Below, piece after piece: positions 24,153-33,569 of a stretch of 64,000 nt of DNA (position 1 is its first letter; every line of letters starts with the position of its first letter). The translations under genes and the position numbers were made by a program. The notes beneath the pieces are model-generated. The model did no database searches. It saw only the letters and a list, made by a program, of their open reading frames with translations, and had not been told where the DNA came from. The stretch is from CBDBKE01 sp965218055 (GTDB lineage: Bacteria; Acidobacteriota; Terriglobia; JAJPHL01; JAPKYU01), in the NCBI GenBank assembly GCA_965218055.1, contig CBDCKA010000002.1, forward strand, positions 806,001-870,000, written 5' to 3'.

Positions 24153-26012
24153 TCAGGGAGCAGGACCGTGCAGGTGCTGGAAAATCCGTGCCGCCTGGGC
24201 GCGCCCGGCCACTCGCGCCAGCTGTTCCTCGGAGAGCTGCCGCAACCCTTGCAGGCTGCCGAATTGCTGGAGCAGTTTGCGCGCTGTCTTTTCGCCAATG
24301 CCGGGAATCTCCAGCAGCTCTGTGGTCAGCCGGCGAGACGCCCGCCGCTGGCGGTGGAAGCTGACGGCGAACCGGTGTGCCTCGTCCCGCACCATTTGCA
24401 CCAAGTGCAGCAGGGGCGAGTGCCGGTCCAGCACGACCGGCTCGTCCTCCTGCTCGTAGACGTAGATGATCTCCTCCTTTTTGGCGATGGCCGCAAGCGG
24501 CTGGTTGATGATGCCGCACTGCTCCAGCGCGGCCGCGGCGGCGTGGAGCTGGCCCAGGCCTCCGTCCACCAGCACCAGCCCGGGCAGCGGCTTCTGCTCC
24601 TCCTGCAGGCGCCGGTAGCGGCGGGCCACCACCTCGCGCATGCTGGCGAAGTCATCGCTGCCCTCCACGGTGCGGATGATGAACTTGCGGTACTCGGCCT
24701 TGCGCATCTTCCCGTCCTCCCAGACCACCAAGGAGCCCACGGTGTCGGAGCCTTGCACGTGGGAAATGTCGAAGCACTCGATGCGCCGCGGCGGCTCCGG
24801 CAGGTTGAGTCCCTCCTGCAACGCTTCGGCGATGGCTTTCGACGAGGGCTTCAGCACGCGGAAGCGCTGGTCGAAGCTGTGGCGGGCGTTCTTCTCTACC
24901 AGCTCCAGCAGCGCTCGCTTCTGGCCGCGCTGCGGGGTTTGGATCTCCACCCGGCGCTCCTTCTTCTCCGATAGGACTTCGGCCAGCAGCTCGCGGTCGT
25001 CGAAGTCCACCGGAACGTGGATGGCCGAGGGGACAAACTCCTGGTCGAGGTAGATCTGCTTGACGAGCGAGGCAAGGAAGTGCGAAGCGCTGAAGCCGGC
25101 GCCATGGTCACCGGCGTCGGCGCCCTCGACGTCCTCGGCATCTTCTTCAGGCGGCAAATCTTCCCAGAAGAACTCGCGCCGGCCCACGATGCGTCCGTTG
25201 CGGAGGTGAAACAGGTTGAGGGCGGCCAGCGCGCCCTCGCGGTAGAAACCGAAGATGTCAATGTCGTTGCCCTGGGCAGCGGCCATCTTCTGCCGCTCGT
25301 GCAGGTCCTCGACGGTGGTTGCCAGGTCGCGATAGGCGGCCGCCTGCTCGAACTGCTGCTCGTCGGAGGCCTCCAGCATGCGCTGGCGCAGGCCCTTCAG
25401 CAGGTCACCCGAGCGCCCCTCCAGAAACAGGCGCACGTCGCGCACCGCTTCGGCGTGGCGCTCCTCGGTGGTGAGTCCGGGCACGCAGGGGCCCTGGCAG
25501 CGGTGGATGTGGTACTGCAGGCAGGGGCGAGGGTGGGCCCGGGTCAGGTCCACCGTGCAGGAGGGCACCCGAAAGCAGCGGTGGATGAAGTGGACCAGCC
25601 GATGCGCCAGGTGCGCCGGGAAGTACGGACCGTAGTAAATGGAGCCATCCTTCTTCAGGCGGCGGGTTACATAGACCCGCGGGTAGGTTTCCGCTACGGT
25701 CAGCTTGATGTAGGGGTAAGTCTTGTCGTCGCGCAGCAGGACGTTGTAACGCGGCTGGAGCTGCTTGATCAGGTTGTTCTCTAGCGCCAGCGCCTCCCGC
25801 TCGTTGTCCACCAGAATGTAGTGGACCTCCACCGCGTCGCGCAGCAGCGAGTCCGTCTTGGCGTTCTCGGCCTTCCCCTCCAGAAAGTAGCTGCGGACAC
25901 GGTGCCGCAGCGATTTCGCCTTGCCCACGTAGATGACCTGGCCGGCGGCGTTCAGGAACTGATACACACCCGGCGCGGCCGGCAGCCCGGCGATTTTTTC
26001 CGGAGAAACCAT
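24153..26012 (-). CDS. uvrC: Excinuclease ABC subunit C
   Basis: UvrC makes both incisions in nucleotide excision repair. The 619-residue protein has all four parts: an N-terminal GIY-YIG nuclease domain (GVYQFLNAAGQVIYVGKAKSL, with Arg in LRHRVRSYF), the UVR UvrB-binding helix pair near residue 205-240, the RNase H-like C-terminal nuclease (FDISHVQGSDTVGSLVVWEDG; LVLVDGGLGQLHAA) and tandem helix-hairpin-helix motifs (LEIPGIGEKTARKLLQQFGSLQ). Length is typical. It is followed by the YtxH-like gene 86 bases on. No uvrA or uvrB is in the window. Confidence 0.97.
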   Translation of the reverse strand: MVSPEKIAGLPAAPGVYQFLNAAGQVIYVGKAKSLRHRVRSYFLEGKAENAKTDSLLRDAVEVHYILVDNEREALALENNLIKQLQPRYNVLLRDDKTYPYIKLTVAETYPRVYVTRRLKKDGSIYYGPYFPAHLAHRLVHFIHRCFRVPSCTVDLTRAHPRPCLQYHIHRCQGPCVPGLTTEERHAEAVRDVRLFLEGRSGDLLKGLRQRMLEASDEQQFEQAAAYRDLATTVEDLHERQKMAAAQGNDIDIFGFYREGALAALNLFHLRNGRIVGRREFFWEDLPPEEDAEDVEGADAGDHGAGFSASHFLASLVKQIYLDQEFVPSAIHVPVDFDDRELLAEVLSEKKERRVEIQTPQRGQKRALLELVEKNARHSFDQRFRVLKPSSKAIAEALQEGLNLPEPPRRIECFDISHVQGSDTVGSLVVWEDGKMRKAEYRKFIIRTVEGSDDFASMREVVARRYRRLQEEQKPLPGLVLVDGGLGQLHAAAAALEQCGIINQPLAAIAKKEEIIYVYEQEDEPVVLDRHSPLLHLVQMVRDEAHRFAVSFHRQRRASRRLTTELLEIPGIGEKTARKLLQQFGSLQGLRQLSEEQLARVAGRAQAARIFQHLHGPAP

Positions 26013-26129
26013 CGCTTCTATTTTACGCTACCGCCCCGCGGCCGGAGGGAAAGCCCGTATTGCTGAATTGGGGTATGATTCTCCCAACGGCAGAATCGGC
26101 TGCCCTACCGTTTGCCGTAGGAGTCCTTG

Positions 26130-27290
26130 ATGACGAGAGCAAAAATTGCTTGGCTGCTGCTGGGAATACTTTCTGTGGCTTCATACGCCGTCACCCAGGA
26201 CACTCCCTGGGACAAATACATGAAGGCAGGCATCGCAGCCTACCAGCAAGGCCAGTACGCCCGAGCTCAGAAACAGTTCGCCGCAGCACTCGAGAGGGCG
26301 GAAAAGTTCGGAGAGCAAGACCCACGCTTGGGCATCAGCCTCTTGGGCCTAGGAAATGTCTATACTGAGCAGGGCAACTACAGTCAGGCTGAGCCGCATC
26401 CTCGAGTGGCCACCAGCCTCAACAACCTGGCCGAGCTCTACGACGCCCAGGGCAAATACGGTGAGGCCGAGCCACTCTACCAGCGCTCACTGGCCATCCG
26501 GGAGAAGGCCCTGGGGCCAGAGCACCGCGACGTAGCCAACAGCCTCAACAACCTGGCGGAACTGTACCGCGCCCAGGGCAAATACGGTGAGGCCGAGCCG
26601 CTGTATCGGCGGGCGCTTGCGATCCGGGAGAAGGTCCTGGGGCCGGAGCATCCGGACGTGGCAACGAGCCTGAACAACCTGGCTGGGCTCTACCGCGCCC
26701 AGGGCAAGTACGCCGAGGCCGAGCCGCTCTACCGGCGGTCGCTGGCGATCATGGAAAAGGGTCTGGGGCCGGAGCATCCCAATGTAGCTATGAGCCTCAA
26801 CAACCTAGCGGTGCTCTACGACGCCCAGGGCAAGTACGCCGAGGCCGAGCCACTCTACCGGCGCTCGCTCGCGATCCGGGAGAAGGCCCTGGGACCGGAG
26901 CATCCCAAGGTGGCCACGGCCCTCAACAACCTGGCGGAACTCTACCGCGCTCAGGGCCAGTACGCCGAGGCCGAGCCGCTCTACCGGCGGGCGATGGCGA
27001 TTTATGAGAAGGCCCTGGGGCCAGAGCATCCCAACCTGGCCACCGGTCTCAACAACCTGGCGGTGCTCTACGACAACCAGAGCAAGTACGCCGAAGCCGA
27101 GCCACTCCACCGGCGGGCGCTTGCGATCCGGGAGAAGGCCCTGGGGCCGGAGCACCCGAACGTGGCCCAGAGCATGGAGAACTACGCGGATCTGCTGCGG
27201 AAGACGAACCGGGCGGCCGAGGCGGCTAAACTGGAGGCCCGCGCCAAGGCCATCCGCGCCAAACACGCCCAAGAGAATCCAAAGCAGTGA
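26130..27290 (+). CDS. Exported TPR-repeat protein (kinesin-light-chain-like)
   Basis: A 386-residue protein with a signal peptide (MTRAKIAWLLLGILSVASYAV), a leading TPR-like unit (QQGQYARAQKQF) and about seven 42-residue TPR_12-type repeats of the pattern AEPLYRRSLAIREKALGPEHPNVATSLNNLAELYRAQGKY. One repeat is shortened in frame near residue 86 (QAEPHPRVATSL), missing about 20 residues. The ATG at 26130 is preferred over a TTG one codon earlier. It is paralogous to the gene at 27476 and the stump at 7165; all three share similar upstream DNA including TATGAT/TATCAT. Probably a periplasmic protein-interaction scaffold. Confidence 0.9.
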   Translation: MTRAKIAWLLLGILSVASYAVTQDTPWDKYMKAGIAAYQQGQYARAQKQFAAALERAEKFGEQDPRLGISLLGLGNVYTEQGNYSQAEPHPRVATSLNNLAELYDAQGKYGEAEPLYQRSLAIREKALGPEHRDVANSLNNLAELYRAQGKYGEAEPLYRRALAIREKVLGPEHPDVATSLNNLAGLYRAQGKYAEAEPLYRRSLAIMEKGLGPEHPNVAMSLNNLAVLYDAQGKYAEAEPLYRRSLAIREKALGPEHPKVATALNNLAELYRAQGQYAEAEPLYRRAMAIYEKALGPEHPNLATGLNNLAVLYDNQSKYAEAEPLHRRALAIREKALGPEHPNVAQSMENYADLLRKTNRAAEAAKLEARAKAIRAKHAQENPKQ

Positions 27291-27475
27291 GGCGCGCGAT
27301 CTGGGGAGAGCTTAATAACTAGGACTAAGCCCCGAATCTCGGCGATTTTTTCCATCGAAATCATCAATATCTATTTTACGCCACGGCCCGATGCCGGAAA
27401 GGCCGCATTGCTGAGTTGGAGTATGATTCGCCCAAGGGGAAACGGCTGCCCTACGTCTCTCCCCGGGAGCCCGCG

Positions 27476-28195
27476 ATGACGAGTACAAGAACTGTTTGGC
27501 TGCTGTTGTTGGGAGTAGTGTGTGTGACCTCCTTTGCCGCGTCCCAAAGCACCGCCTGGGAGAAGTACAACGGGGCCGGAATGGCGGCTTATGCGCGAGG
27601 CCGCCACGCTGAGGCCGAGAAGCATTGGAAGGCTGCGTTGAAGGAAGCAGAAAAGTTCGGAGAGCGAGACCCTCGGCTAGCCACCAGCCTCAACAACTTG
27701 GGTTTGCTCCAGAGCGGACAGGGTAGATACACCGAGGCCGAGCCGCTCTTCCGCCGAGCGCTGGCAATCCGTGAAAAGGCCCTGGGGCCGGAACATCGCG
27801 AAGTGGCTCAGAGCCTCAACAACCTGGCGGCACTTTACCAGGCCCAGGGCAACCACGCCGAAGGCGAGCTGCTCTTGCGGCGGTCGGTAGCGATCCGGGA
27901 GAAGGCCCTGGGGCCGGAGCATCCTAGCGTGGCCATCAGCCTCAACAACCTGGCATTGCTCTACCGCGCCCAGGGCAAGTACACCGAGGCCGAGCCGCTC
28001 TTCCGCCGGGCGCTGGCGGTTTGGGAGAAGGCCCTGGGGCCGGAGCATCCGAACGTGGCGATGGCCCTGGAGAACTACGCCGCACTGCTAAGGAAAACAA
28101 ATCGGGGCGCCGAGGCGGCCAAACTGAAGGCCCGCGCCCAGGCCATCCGCGCTAAGCACGCCAAACAGAACCCCCAAAAGAATCCAAAGCAGTGA
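27476..28195 (+). CDS. Exported TPR-repeat protein, paralogue
   Basis: A 239-residue relative of the preceding gene with signal peptide (TVWLLLLGVVCVTSFAAS), one lead unit (ARGRHAEAEKHW) and four 42-residue kinesin-light-chain-like repeats ending ALENYAALLRKTNRGAEAAKLKARAQAIRAKH, the same ending as its neighbour. It begins 186 bases after its paralogue. The intervening DNA (from about 27405, GCTGAGTTGGAGTATGATTC) matches the region before 26130, so the promoter was duplicated with the gene. It is convergent with the epimerase that ends at 28210. Confidence 0.9.
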   Translation: MTSTRTVWLLLLGVVCVTSFAASQSTAWEKYNGAGMAAYARGRHAEAEKHWKAALKEAEKFGERDPRLATSLNNLGLLQSGQGRYTEAEPLFRRALAIREKALGPEHREVAQSLNNLAALYQAQGNHAEGELLLRRSVAIREKALGPEHPSVAISLNNLALLYRAQGKYTEAEPLFRRALAVWEKALGPEHPNVAMALENYAALLRKTNRGAEAAKLKARAQAIRAKHAKQNPQKNPKQ

Positions 28196-28209
28196 CACGC
28201 GCGCAATTT

Positions 28210-29181
28210 CTATTCGGGGCGGTTGGCCGACGTTTCCGCGGCTGCCAGCCATCGAGCAAAATCGCTGTCGCGCCAGGTATAGCGCGGCTGAAACCCTAAC
28301 AACCGGGTCGCCTTCTGGTGCGAAAGCGCAGAGGCATGCCCTTCCAGGGGCGTTTTCACCGGGACTTCCGGGTAGTAGCGCGACAACAGGCTTTGCGTCG
28401 GCGTCCGCGAACAAGTGTCAAACCCGTTGATCAGGAACACTTCGTGGAGAAGCTCAGTGTTCTCGACGGCCAGGCGGAAAGCCTGTCCGATATCCCGGGC
28501 ATCGGTCACTGCCCAAAGATTGCTTCGCGGAGAGGGGGGGCCTGGAGTTGGCCAATCGTCGGGATCCTCGATGGTGCGGACGTATCGTCCAGTCCATTCC
28601 TGCTCAACGGTGAGTCCTCGACCCGAGCCGCACTGCACCACCAACGCTGCTCCCTCGGCGTCGGTGTACCAGGCGTTGTTCACGCGCAGGCATAGGGTCT
28701 GCAACCCATAAGCATCCGAATAGGTCTTGCAGGTGATTTCGCCCAGCAGCTTGCTGAGCCCGTAAGGATCCTGGGGTTCGGCGGGGTGTTCCTCGTCCAC
28801 CGGAAAATACCGCGGGATCATGCGCCGCTTCGGAAAACTGAACCCCAGAGCGGCTCCCGACGAGGTAAACACAACCTTAGGCATGCCCTCCCGAACAGCA
28901 GCTTCCAGGACATTTGTGGTGCCAGCCACGTTGTCGGCGATCAACCGCTCCGGGCTGGCTCTGTCCGGCCCCGGGATGGCCGCCAGGTGGATGATGGATT
29001 GGTGCCCCCGGGAAGCCCTGAGGAGGTTGTCAAAATCCAGAACGTCGCCCTGCATCCAGGCGATTCCGCCAATGACTGGAGCCGAACGGCTGTAGCAGGT
29101 GACTTGATGGCCTGCGCGAAGCAACTCGGGGCAAATGTACACTCCCAGTATCCCGTTCGCTCCTGTCATTAGGATTTTCAT
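28210..29181 (-). CDS. NAD-dependent epimerase/dehydratase family protein
   Basis: A 323-residue extended short-chain dehydrogenase. The Rossmann motif TGANGILG is at residues 6-13 and the catalytic YGLSK at about 140 with an upstream FTSSGAA Ser. DVLDFDNLL, IIHLAAIPGPD and NVAGTTNVLEAA support the fold, and the C-terminal part (KATRLLGFQPRYTWRD) is usual for nucleotide-sugar-type epimerases. Substrate is not determinable. It is convergent with the TPR gene, 14 bases away. Confidence 0.9.
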   Translation of the reverse strand: MKILMTGANGILGVYICPELLRAGHQVTCYSRSAPVIGGIAWMQGDVLDFDNLLRASRGHQSIIHLAAIPGPDRASPERLIADNVAGTTNVLEAAVREGMPKVVFTSSGAALGFSFPKRRMIPRYFPVDEEHPAEPQDPYGLSKLLGEITCKTYSDAYGLQTLCLRVNNAWYTDAEGAALVVQCGSGRGLTVEQEWTGRYVRTIEDPDDWPTPGPPSPRSNLWAVTDARDIGQAFRLAVENTELLHEVFLINGFDTCSRTPTQSLLSRYYPEVPVKTPLEGHASALSHQKATRLLGFQPRYTWRDSDFARWLAAAETSANRPE

Positions 29182-29366
29182 CTCGTCCTCCTGTACGGGC
29201 TCGTGCGGCCGCCCGGTGGCCCGCAGGCGCTATTGCCCGGTTGCTGGCTGCCTCCGGCCTCAGAACGATTCTGGGCTAGTGAGCAGCGGTATTCTACGTC
29301 ACGCCGAGACGAACTGCTGAAGATAAGTCTAATGCGCCATATCGAACGTAGGTTTGCGGAATGTGG

Positions 29367-29508
29367 GTAGTGGGCTACTTTGATCCTTTTGGACGCTTCA
29401 GCCTGCCACGGGTTGTTGGCGTAGCGGCAGGCCTCAGCCTGCCAAGACTCATAGCGGCCTAAAGGCCGCCGCTACGACAGCTCCTGCGGATTCAAAGTAG
29501 CCCACTAC
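29367..29508. repeat. Inverted-repeat element with internal palindromes (MITE/REP-like)
   Basis: Arms GTAGTGGGCTACTTTGATCC (29367-29386) and its near-perfect complement at 29488-29508 enclose about 100 bases. These contain two further palindromic units, TAGCGGCAGGCCTCAGCCTGCCA and TAGCGGCCTAAAGGCCGCCGCTA (each given as a consensus of arms). No coding potential. It fills the gene-free stretch 29182-29598 upstream of the desaturase; the part 29182-29366 holds nothing recognisable. Confidence 0.7.
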
Positions 29509-29598
29509 CAACGGGTGGTAAAGAGTTGCAGAATAACGAGTAAACAAGTATCCTAACTGACTTTGCTTGATTGTCGGGCCTGTTTGCCAGAAAGATCC

Positions 29599-30456
29599 AT
29601 GGGCAACACTGCCACGCTGCTGAGTTCGGTGCCAGGGGTTCGAGAGCGGTTTTCTCCCTCGAAAGCTGCCGTCGTCCTGGGAATCCACCTCGCAGCGATC
29701 GCTGCTCTGTGGCATACGACCTGGGCAGCCGTGGGAGTGTGCTTCCTGCTGCATTGGGTCTGCGGTGGGCTGGGGATTTGCGTGGGTTACCATCGCCTGC
29801 TCACCCATCGCTCGTTCCGATGTCCGCGGGTGTTGGAATACACGCTGGCTGTGTTGGGCTCGCTCTCCTTGAACGGGGGACCGATCGAATGGGTCACCCA
29901 TCATCGCCAGCATCATCAGTATCCGGACCAGGAGGGAGATCCCCACAACGCTCGCCAGAGTTTCTGGTGGAGTCACGTGTTCTGGATATTCTGGGACCGT
30001 CCTCCCGACGTTTGGCGGAAGCTCAACGAGCGCTATGTGCCCGACTTGCTGCGCGTGCCGTTCTACGGCTTCCTGGGGCGCATGTATCCCTGGCTGGCAG
30101 TCTTACTGGCGGTGCTGCTGTACGTCCTGGGCGGATGGCCTTTCGTTGTGTGGGGGGTGTTCGTGCGCTTAGTGTTGAGCTATCATTGCACCTTCTTGGT
30201 GAATTCAGCCAGCCACGGATTTGGATACCAGAGTTTCTCCACCAACGATCTCTCCACCAACTGCTGGTGGGTGGCGCTATTGTCCTACGGTGAGGGGTGG
30301 CACAACAATCACCACGCCTTTCCCACTTCCGCCCGGCACGGGTTAAAGGCTTGGGAGTTGGATCCTACCTATTGGTTTATCCGTTTGCTAAGTGCAGTGG
30401 GACTGGCATGGGACCTGCGTTTCCCGGCGCTCTCCAAAGAATCCGTGGGCTCGTGA
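29599..30456 (+). CDS. Acyl-CoA/fatty acid delta-9 desaturase
   Basis: An integral-membrane di-iron desaturase of about 285 residues that introduces a double bond into fatty acyl chains. The three histidine boxes are clear: HRLLTH, HRQHH and HNNHH, separated by hydrophobic segments (AAVVLGIHLAAIAALW, LAVLLAVLLYVLGGWPFVV). GGPIEWVTHHRQHHQYPDQEGDPHN is the family core. The ATG at 29599 has AGAAAGA upstream; an earlier TTG at 29563 is open. A sterol-desaturase or carotenoid enzyme is less likely because of the HNNHH spacing. Confidence 0.92.
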   Translation: MGNTATLLSSVPGVRERFSPSKAAVVLGIHLAAIAALWHTTWAAVGVCFLLHWVCGGLGICVGYHRLLTHRSFRCPRVLEYTLAVLGSLSLNGGPIEWVTHHRQHHQYPDQEGDPHNARQSFWWSHVFWIFWDRPPDVWRKLNERYVPDLLRVPFYGFLGRMYPWLAVLLAVLLYVLGGWPFVVWGVFVRLVLSYHCTFLVNSASHGFGYQSFSTNDLSTNCWWVALLSYGEGWHNNHHAFPTSARHGLKAWELDPTYWFIRLLSAVGLAWDLRFPALSKESVGS

Positions 30457-30542
30457 TTTTCGGGCCTGCGGGACGCCGCAACCCTTCCCGGTCCCAGAAA
30501 CGTGGCCGCATGCAGCGGCCTGTGCTAGCCTAGCAACCAATC

Positions 30543-30854
30543 ATATCTGAGAAAAGGCAACATCGACGCGTCTCCTGCCTGGTCGAGGCCCAGGTCTGGT
30601 GCCGCGACAAGGATGTGCATTGGGATGTGCAACTCACCGCCATCGGCGAAGGTGGCTGCTTTGTAAACATCCTGGTTCCGCTGGAGGATGGATCGCCGGT
30701 GTCGTTGAAGATCAATGATGGCAGCGGATCGTTGGAAGTCCCCGGCAAGATTCTCTACGGTCAGCCGAGCATCGGCTCTGCTATCGCCTTCGATCCGATG
30801 GACAACAGCGTTCGGCTGCAGATCCAGAACATCATCGTCAGGGCAGAGGCCTGA
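30543..30854 (+). pseudogene. PilZ-like gene copy with ATA in place of its start codon
   Basis: Tandem duplicate of the gene at 30995. The frame reads SEKRQHRRVSCLVEAQVWCRDKDVHWDV, matching the paralogue from residue 2, but the start codon is ATA at 30543 where the paralogue has ATG; the flanking CTAGC..CCAATCAT is shared. The next usable start is GTG at 30615, which would remove the RxxxR segment. The rest (GEGGCFVN, GSPVSLKINDG) is undamaged, so loss is recent or an unusual start is used. Confidence 0.65.
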
Positions 30855-30994
30855 GATACCCACGGCTGGTCTCTGGCCGTAGAAATTGCAATCTGCTATT
30901 GCCGCAGGACAATCTTTTCCGCTGAAACGTGCTCTCGTGATTTTCGGCAGTATCTTTTTTCCGTTCCCGGCATGTGCTAGCCTAGCAGCCAATC

Positions 30995-31306
30995 ATGTCT
31001 GACAAAAGACACCATAGCCGCGTCTCCTGGCTGGTCGAGGCCCAGATCTGGTGCCGCGACGAGGATGTGCATTGGAACGTGCGCCTCACCGACATCAGCG
31101 AAGGCGGCTGCTTTGTGGACACCCTGGTTCCGCTGGAGGAGGGATCGCCGGTGTCGTTGAAGGTCGATGATGGCGGCGGGCCGTTGGAACTCCCCGGCAA
31201 AATTCTCTACGGACAGCCGACCATCGGTTCGGCTATCGCCTTCGATCCGATCGACAACAGCCTTCGGCTGCGGGTCCAGAAGATAGTCGCCAGGGCAGAG
31301 GCCTGA
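30995..31306 (+). CDS. PilZ-domain protein
   Basis: A 103-residue single-domain protein of PilZ type, a fold that often binds cyclic di-GMP. It shows KRHHSRVSWLVEAQIW (RxxxR-like segment), DISEGGCFVDT in place of the usual D-x-S-x-x-G and GSPVSLKVD, ending with IDNSLRLRVQKIVAR. Both the Arg pair and D/S-x-x-G are present, so nucleotide binding is plausible. The upstream copy at 30543 arose by tandem duplication. Confidence 0.75.
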   Translation: MSDKRHHSRVSWLVEAQIWCRDEDVHWNVRLTDISEGGCFVDTLVPLEEGSPVSLKVDDGGGPLELPGKILYGQPTIGSAIAFDPIDNSLRLRVQKIVARAEA

Positions 31307-31347
31307 GATGCCCCTGGCTGGTCTCTGGCCGTAGAGATTGCAATCCG

Positions 31348-33525
31348 TTACTTCCGCAGGACAATCTTTTCCACTGCGACATTCTCCACCCGGTCGTAGA
31401 CACGCACGGCGACCGTATGTTCCCCTGACGCGTTCGCCCCGAGGATGAGCCTGTAGTGTTCCTGTAAAGAGTCGGAGAGCTGGTCGAGCGGAGGCACCAG
31501 GCGCCATTGGGAGCCATCCAGCGAGTACTCAGCCTTCTGGATCGGCGAGAGAGAGTCGGTGGCGCGGAAACGGATCCGTAGTTTCTTGCCCTCGGGCGTC
31601 GCCTTCAATGCGGCAATTTGCGGGGGGGTGTTGTCCACCACGAAGGGCCCAGCCTCGCGTGCGGCCGTCAGCGCATCCTGCTCGGAGTTGGAAGGGGCGT
31701 CGGAAGCCGTCACTTTGACGTAGTAGGCGCCATCGGGAAAAGCCGTGGAATCCCACGAGTGAAACTGGGTGGTGAGCTTGTCCTTCAACAGCTTCCAGGT
31801 TCGTTCATCCCGGCCACGGATGTACACCGCGTAAATCAGGGTGTCGCCGTTGGCGTCGCGGGCGGCCCAGCGCACCGCTTGCGCGCCTTTCTCCTGCACT
31901 AACTGCGCGGCAGCCGGGACGCGGGGTTTGGCTGGAGCTGGCGTTTTCTGGCGCTGCGGGCCCAAGGGGGGCAACGTTAGCCTTTGCTTCGGCTTACGGA
32001 CGGCGACAGGCCTGGTTTGAAAGCGGTAGCCGGCTGGAGTGGGCTCAACATGCCCGATGATCGGGGTCAGGTTCTTGGAAAAGTAAGCAATCTCCACGGC
32101 GTCAAAAAGAGGCGTCTGCTTGCCTTTACCGGAGGTGAGGACCGCTTTCCACTGCAAGAAGCGAGCCCCGGGGCTGCTGCTGATTTCTCCGGGCGACCGG
32201 TAGGCAGGCGACCAGGGGCTCCAGTTGCGGTCCGGATTGTCCACGTTGCCGGAGCGGGTGAACATCGTGACGCTGGAGCCGTCCGGCGCTTCCGCCTGCC
32301 AGAAAACGCGTCCCCAGCGGGCGAAATGGCGAGCATCAAACACCTCCGACTCGAAGGAGCCGTCGGCCTCGTAGGCACTGCTAATTTCCAGCACCCTGCC
32401 GAGGTTGCTGCTCGCGGCGTAGAGCGCGCCGCTGCGCGTCCGCAAGAAGGCGGTGACCTGGGTGGCTTCCGCTTTCAGCAAGCTCGTGTAGAGGTGCTCG
32501 GAGTCGATCTGGAAAATCTTCCCGTGGTTGCCGGTGCCAAGCAGGAGTTTCCCGTTGCTGTCAAACGCCAGAGCGTAGACGACCTCGTGCTTGGAGGCCC
32601 ACAGTTGCCGCGGTTCCCCGTCAGGGAAGATACGGTAGACCTCCGTGCCGCCGGCCACCGGAGGACGCACCGGTCGGCTCCGAGGGGGCGCAGCAGCAGG
32701 AGCGGTTGCCACCCGGGGCCGAGGAGGCGTCGGAGCCGCTGGTGTGGGCGGCCGCCGCTGCTTGTTGCCCACCGCTGCCGCGTAAACGCTGCCGTCGGTG
32801 CCAATGGCCACTGCTGTGACTTCCTTCTTGGCCGCCTGGTACAGGACGAAGCCTTCCCCTGAGGGGGAAATGCGGAGAATCAACCCGCTGGGGTCGGTGC
32901 CTACGATCACGTTGCCCGATTTGTCCACGGCAATTGAGCGGGCATGGGTTTCCTCGCTATTGAAAAAGAGCTTGGCTTCACCCTTGGGGTCTACCCGGTA
33001 CAGCTCCCCCTTGTCCCCGGTGGCCACCAGCAGGTTGCCCCGTGGATCGAAGGCCAGTGCCCACACATACTTTGCTTCTGGCTCAAAGAAGACGCTGGCT
33101 TTGCCGTCGGGGGTGATCTTGTAGATCTTGGGGTCTGGCGAAGTGGCGGCGTAGAGGTTATCCGCTGCGTCCACAGCCAGCGCGTGAATCTCCAGGTCTT
33201 TGACCTCAAACACCGTTTCCGGTTTCGCCTCGCCCCCGGCGGCGGATGTGGACCCAATACGCACTACTTTGCCGGGCGAACCCCCGCCCACGAAGACGTT
33301 GCCACGGCTGTCCTCCGCCAGCGCCCAAATGTAGTTCAGATCGGGATCGCAGACCTGGCGGAACCGCGGCGCCAGCAGCAGGTTTCCGTCACTACGCAAA
33401 GAAAGGCCCTGGAGCGCGCCCTTGTCAAAATCTCGGTAGCCCTTCTGTTCCCAGAACTGCGTGTCAGCCGCCCACAGGTTCAGGGCGAGGGCCAAGCTAG
33501 AAAAAGCAATCAGGAAATGTCTCAT
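31348..33525 (-). CDS. Large secreted beta-propeller protein
   Basis: A 725-residue exported protein (signal MRHFLIAFSSLALALNLWA). The first ~400 residues form a propeller of repeated LAxDxxGNVxVGT-type blades (IWALAEDSRGNVFVGGG, HALAVDAADNLYAATS, VWALAFDPRGNLLVATGDKG, SIAVDKSGNVIVGT, VTAVAIGTDGSVYAAAV) with a Pro/Ala-rich insert near residue 265. The rest contains a beta-sandwich section and a closing domain (VDNTPPQIAAL, VAVRVYDRVENVAVEKIV). It is preceded on the same strand by the S55-type peptidase, which starts 45 bases upstream, so they may be co-transcribed. Function unknown; possibly extracellular binding. Confidence 0.8.
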   Translation of the reverse strand: MRHFLIAFSSLALALNLWAADTQFWEQKGYRDFDKGALQGLSLRSDGNLLLAPRFRQVCDPDLNYIWALAEDSRGNVFVGGGSPGKVVRIGSTSAAGGEAKPETVFEVKDLEIHALAVDAADNLYAATSPDPKIYKITPDGKASVFFEPEAKYVWALAFDPRGNLLVATGDKGELYRVDPKGEAKLFFNSEETHARSIAVDKSGNVIVGTDPSGLILRISPSGEGFVLYQAAKKEVTAVAIGTDGSVYAAAVGNKQRRPPTPAAPTPPRPRVATAPAAAPPRSRPVRPPVAGGTEVYRIFPDGEPRQLWASKHEVVYALAFDSNGKLLLGTGNHGKIFQIDSEHLYTSLLKAEATQVTAFLRTRSGALYAASSNLGRVLEISSAYEADGSFESEVFDARHFARWGRVFWQAEAPDGSSVTMFTRSGNVDNPDRNWSPWSPAYRSPGEISSSPGARFLQWKAVLTSGKGKQTPLFDAVEIAYFSKNLTPIIGHVEPTPAGYRFQTRPVAVRKPKQRLTLPPLGPQRQKTPAPAKPRVPAAAQLVQEKGAQAVRWAARDANGDTLIYAVYIRGRDERTWKLLKDKLTTQFHSWDSTAFPDGAYYVKVTASDAPSNSEQDALTAAREAGPFVVDNTPPQIAALKATPEGKKLRIRFRATDSLSPIQKAEYSLDGSQWRLVPPLDQLSDSLQEHYRLILGANASGEHTVAVRVYDRVENVAVEKIVLRK

Positions 33526-33569
33526 GGGTCTCGGTCCGCTGCGGAGTGGGAGCTATTTCACTCTCACCA

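Noticed and set aside
26400..28090. CRISPR-like periodic repeats
   Set aside because: The 126-base periodicity is coding: it corresponds to 42-residue TPR units.
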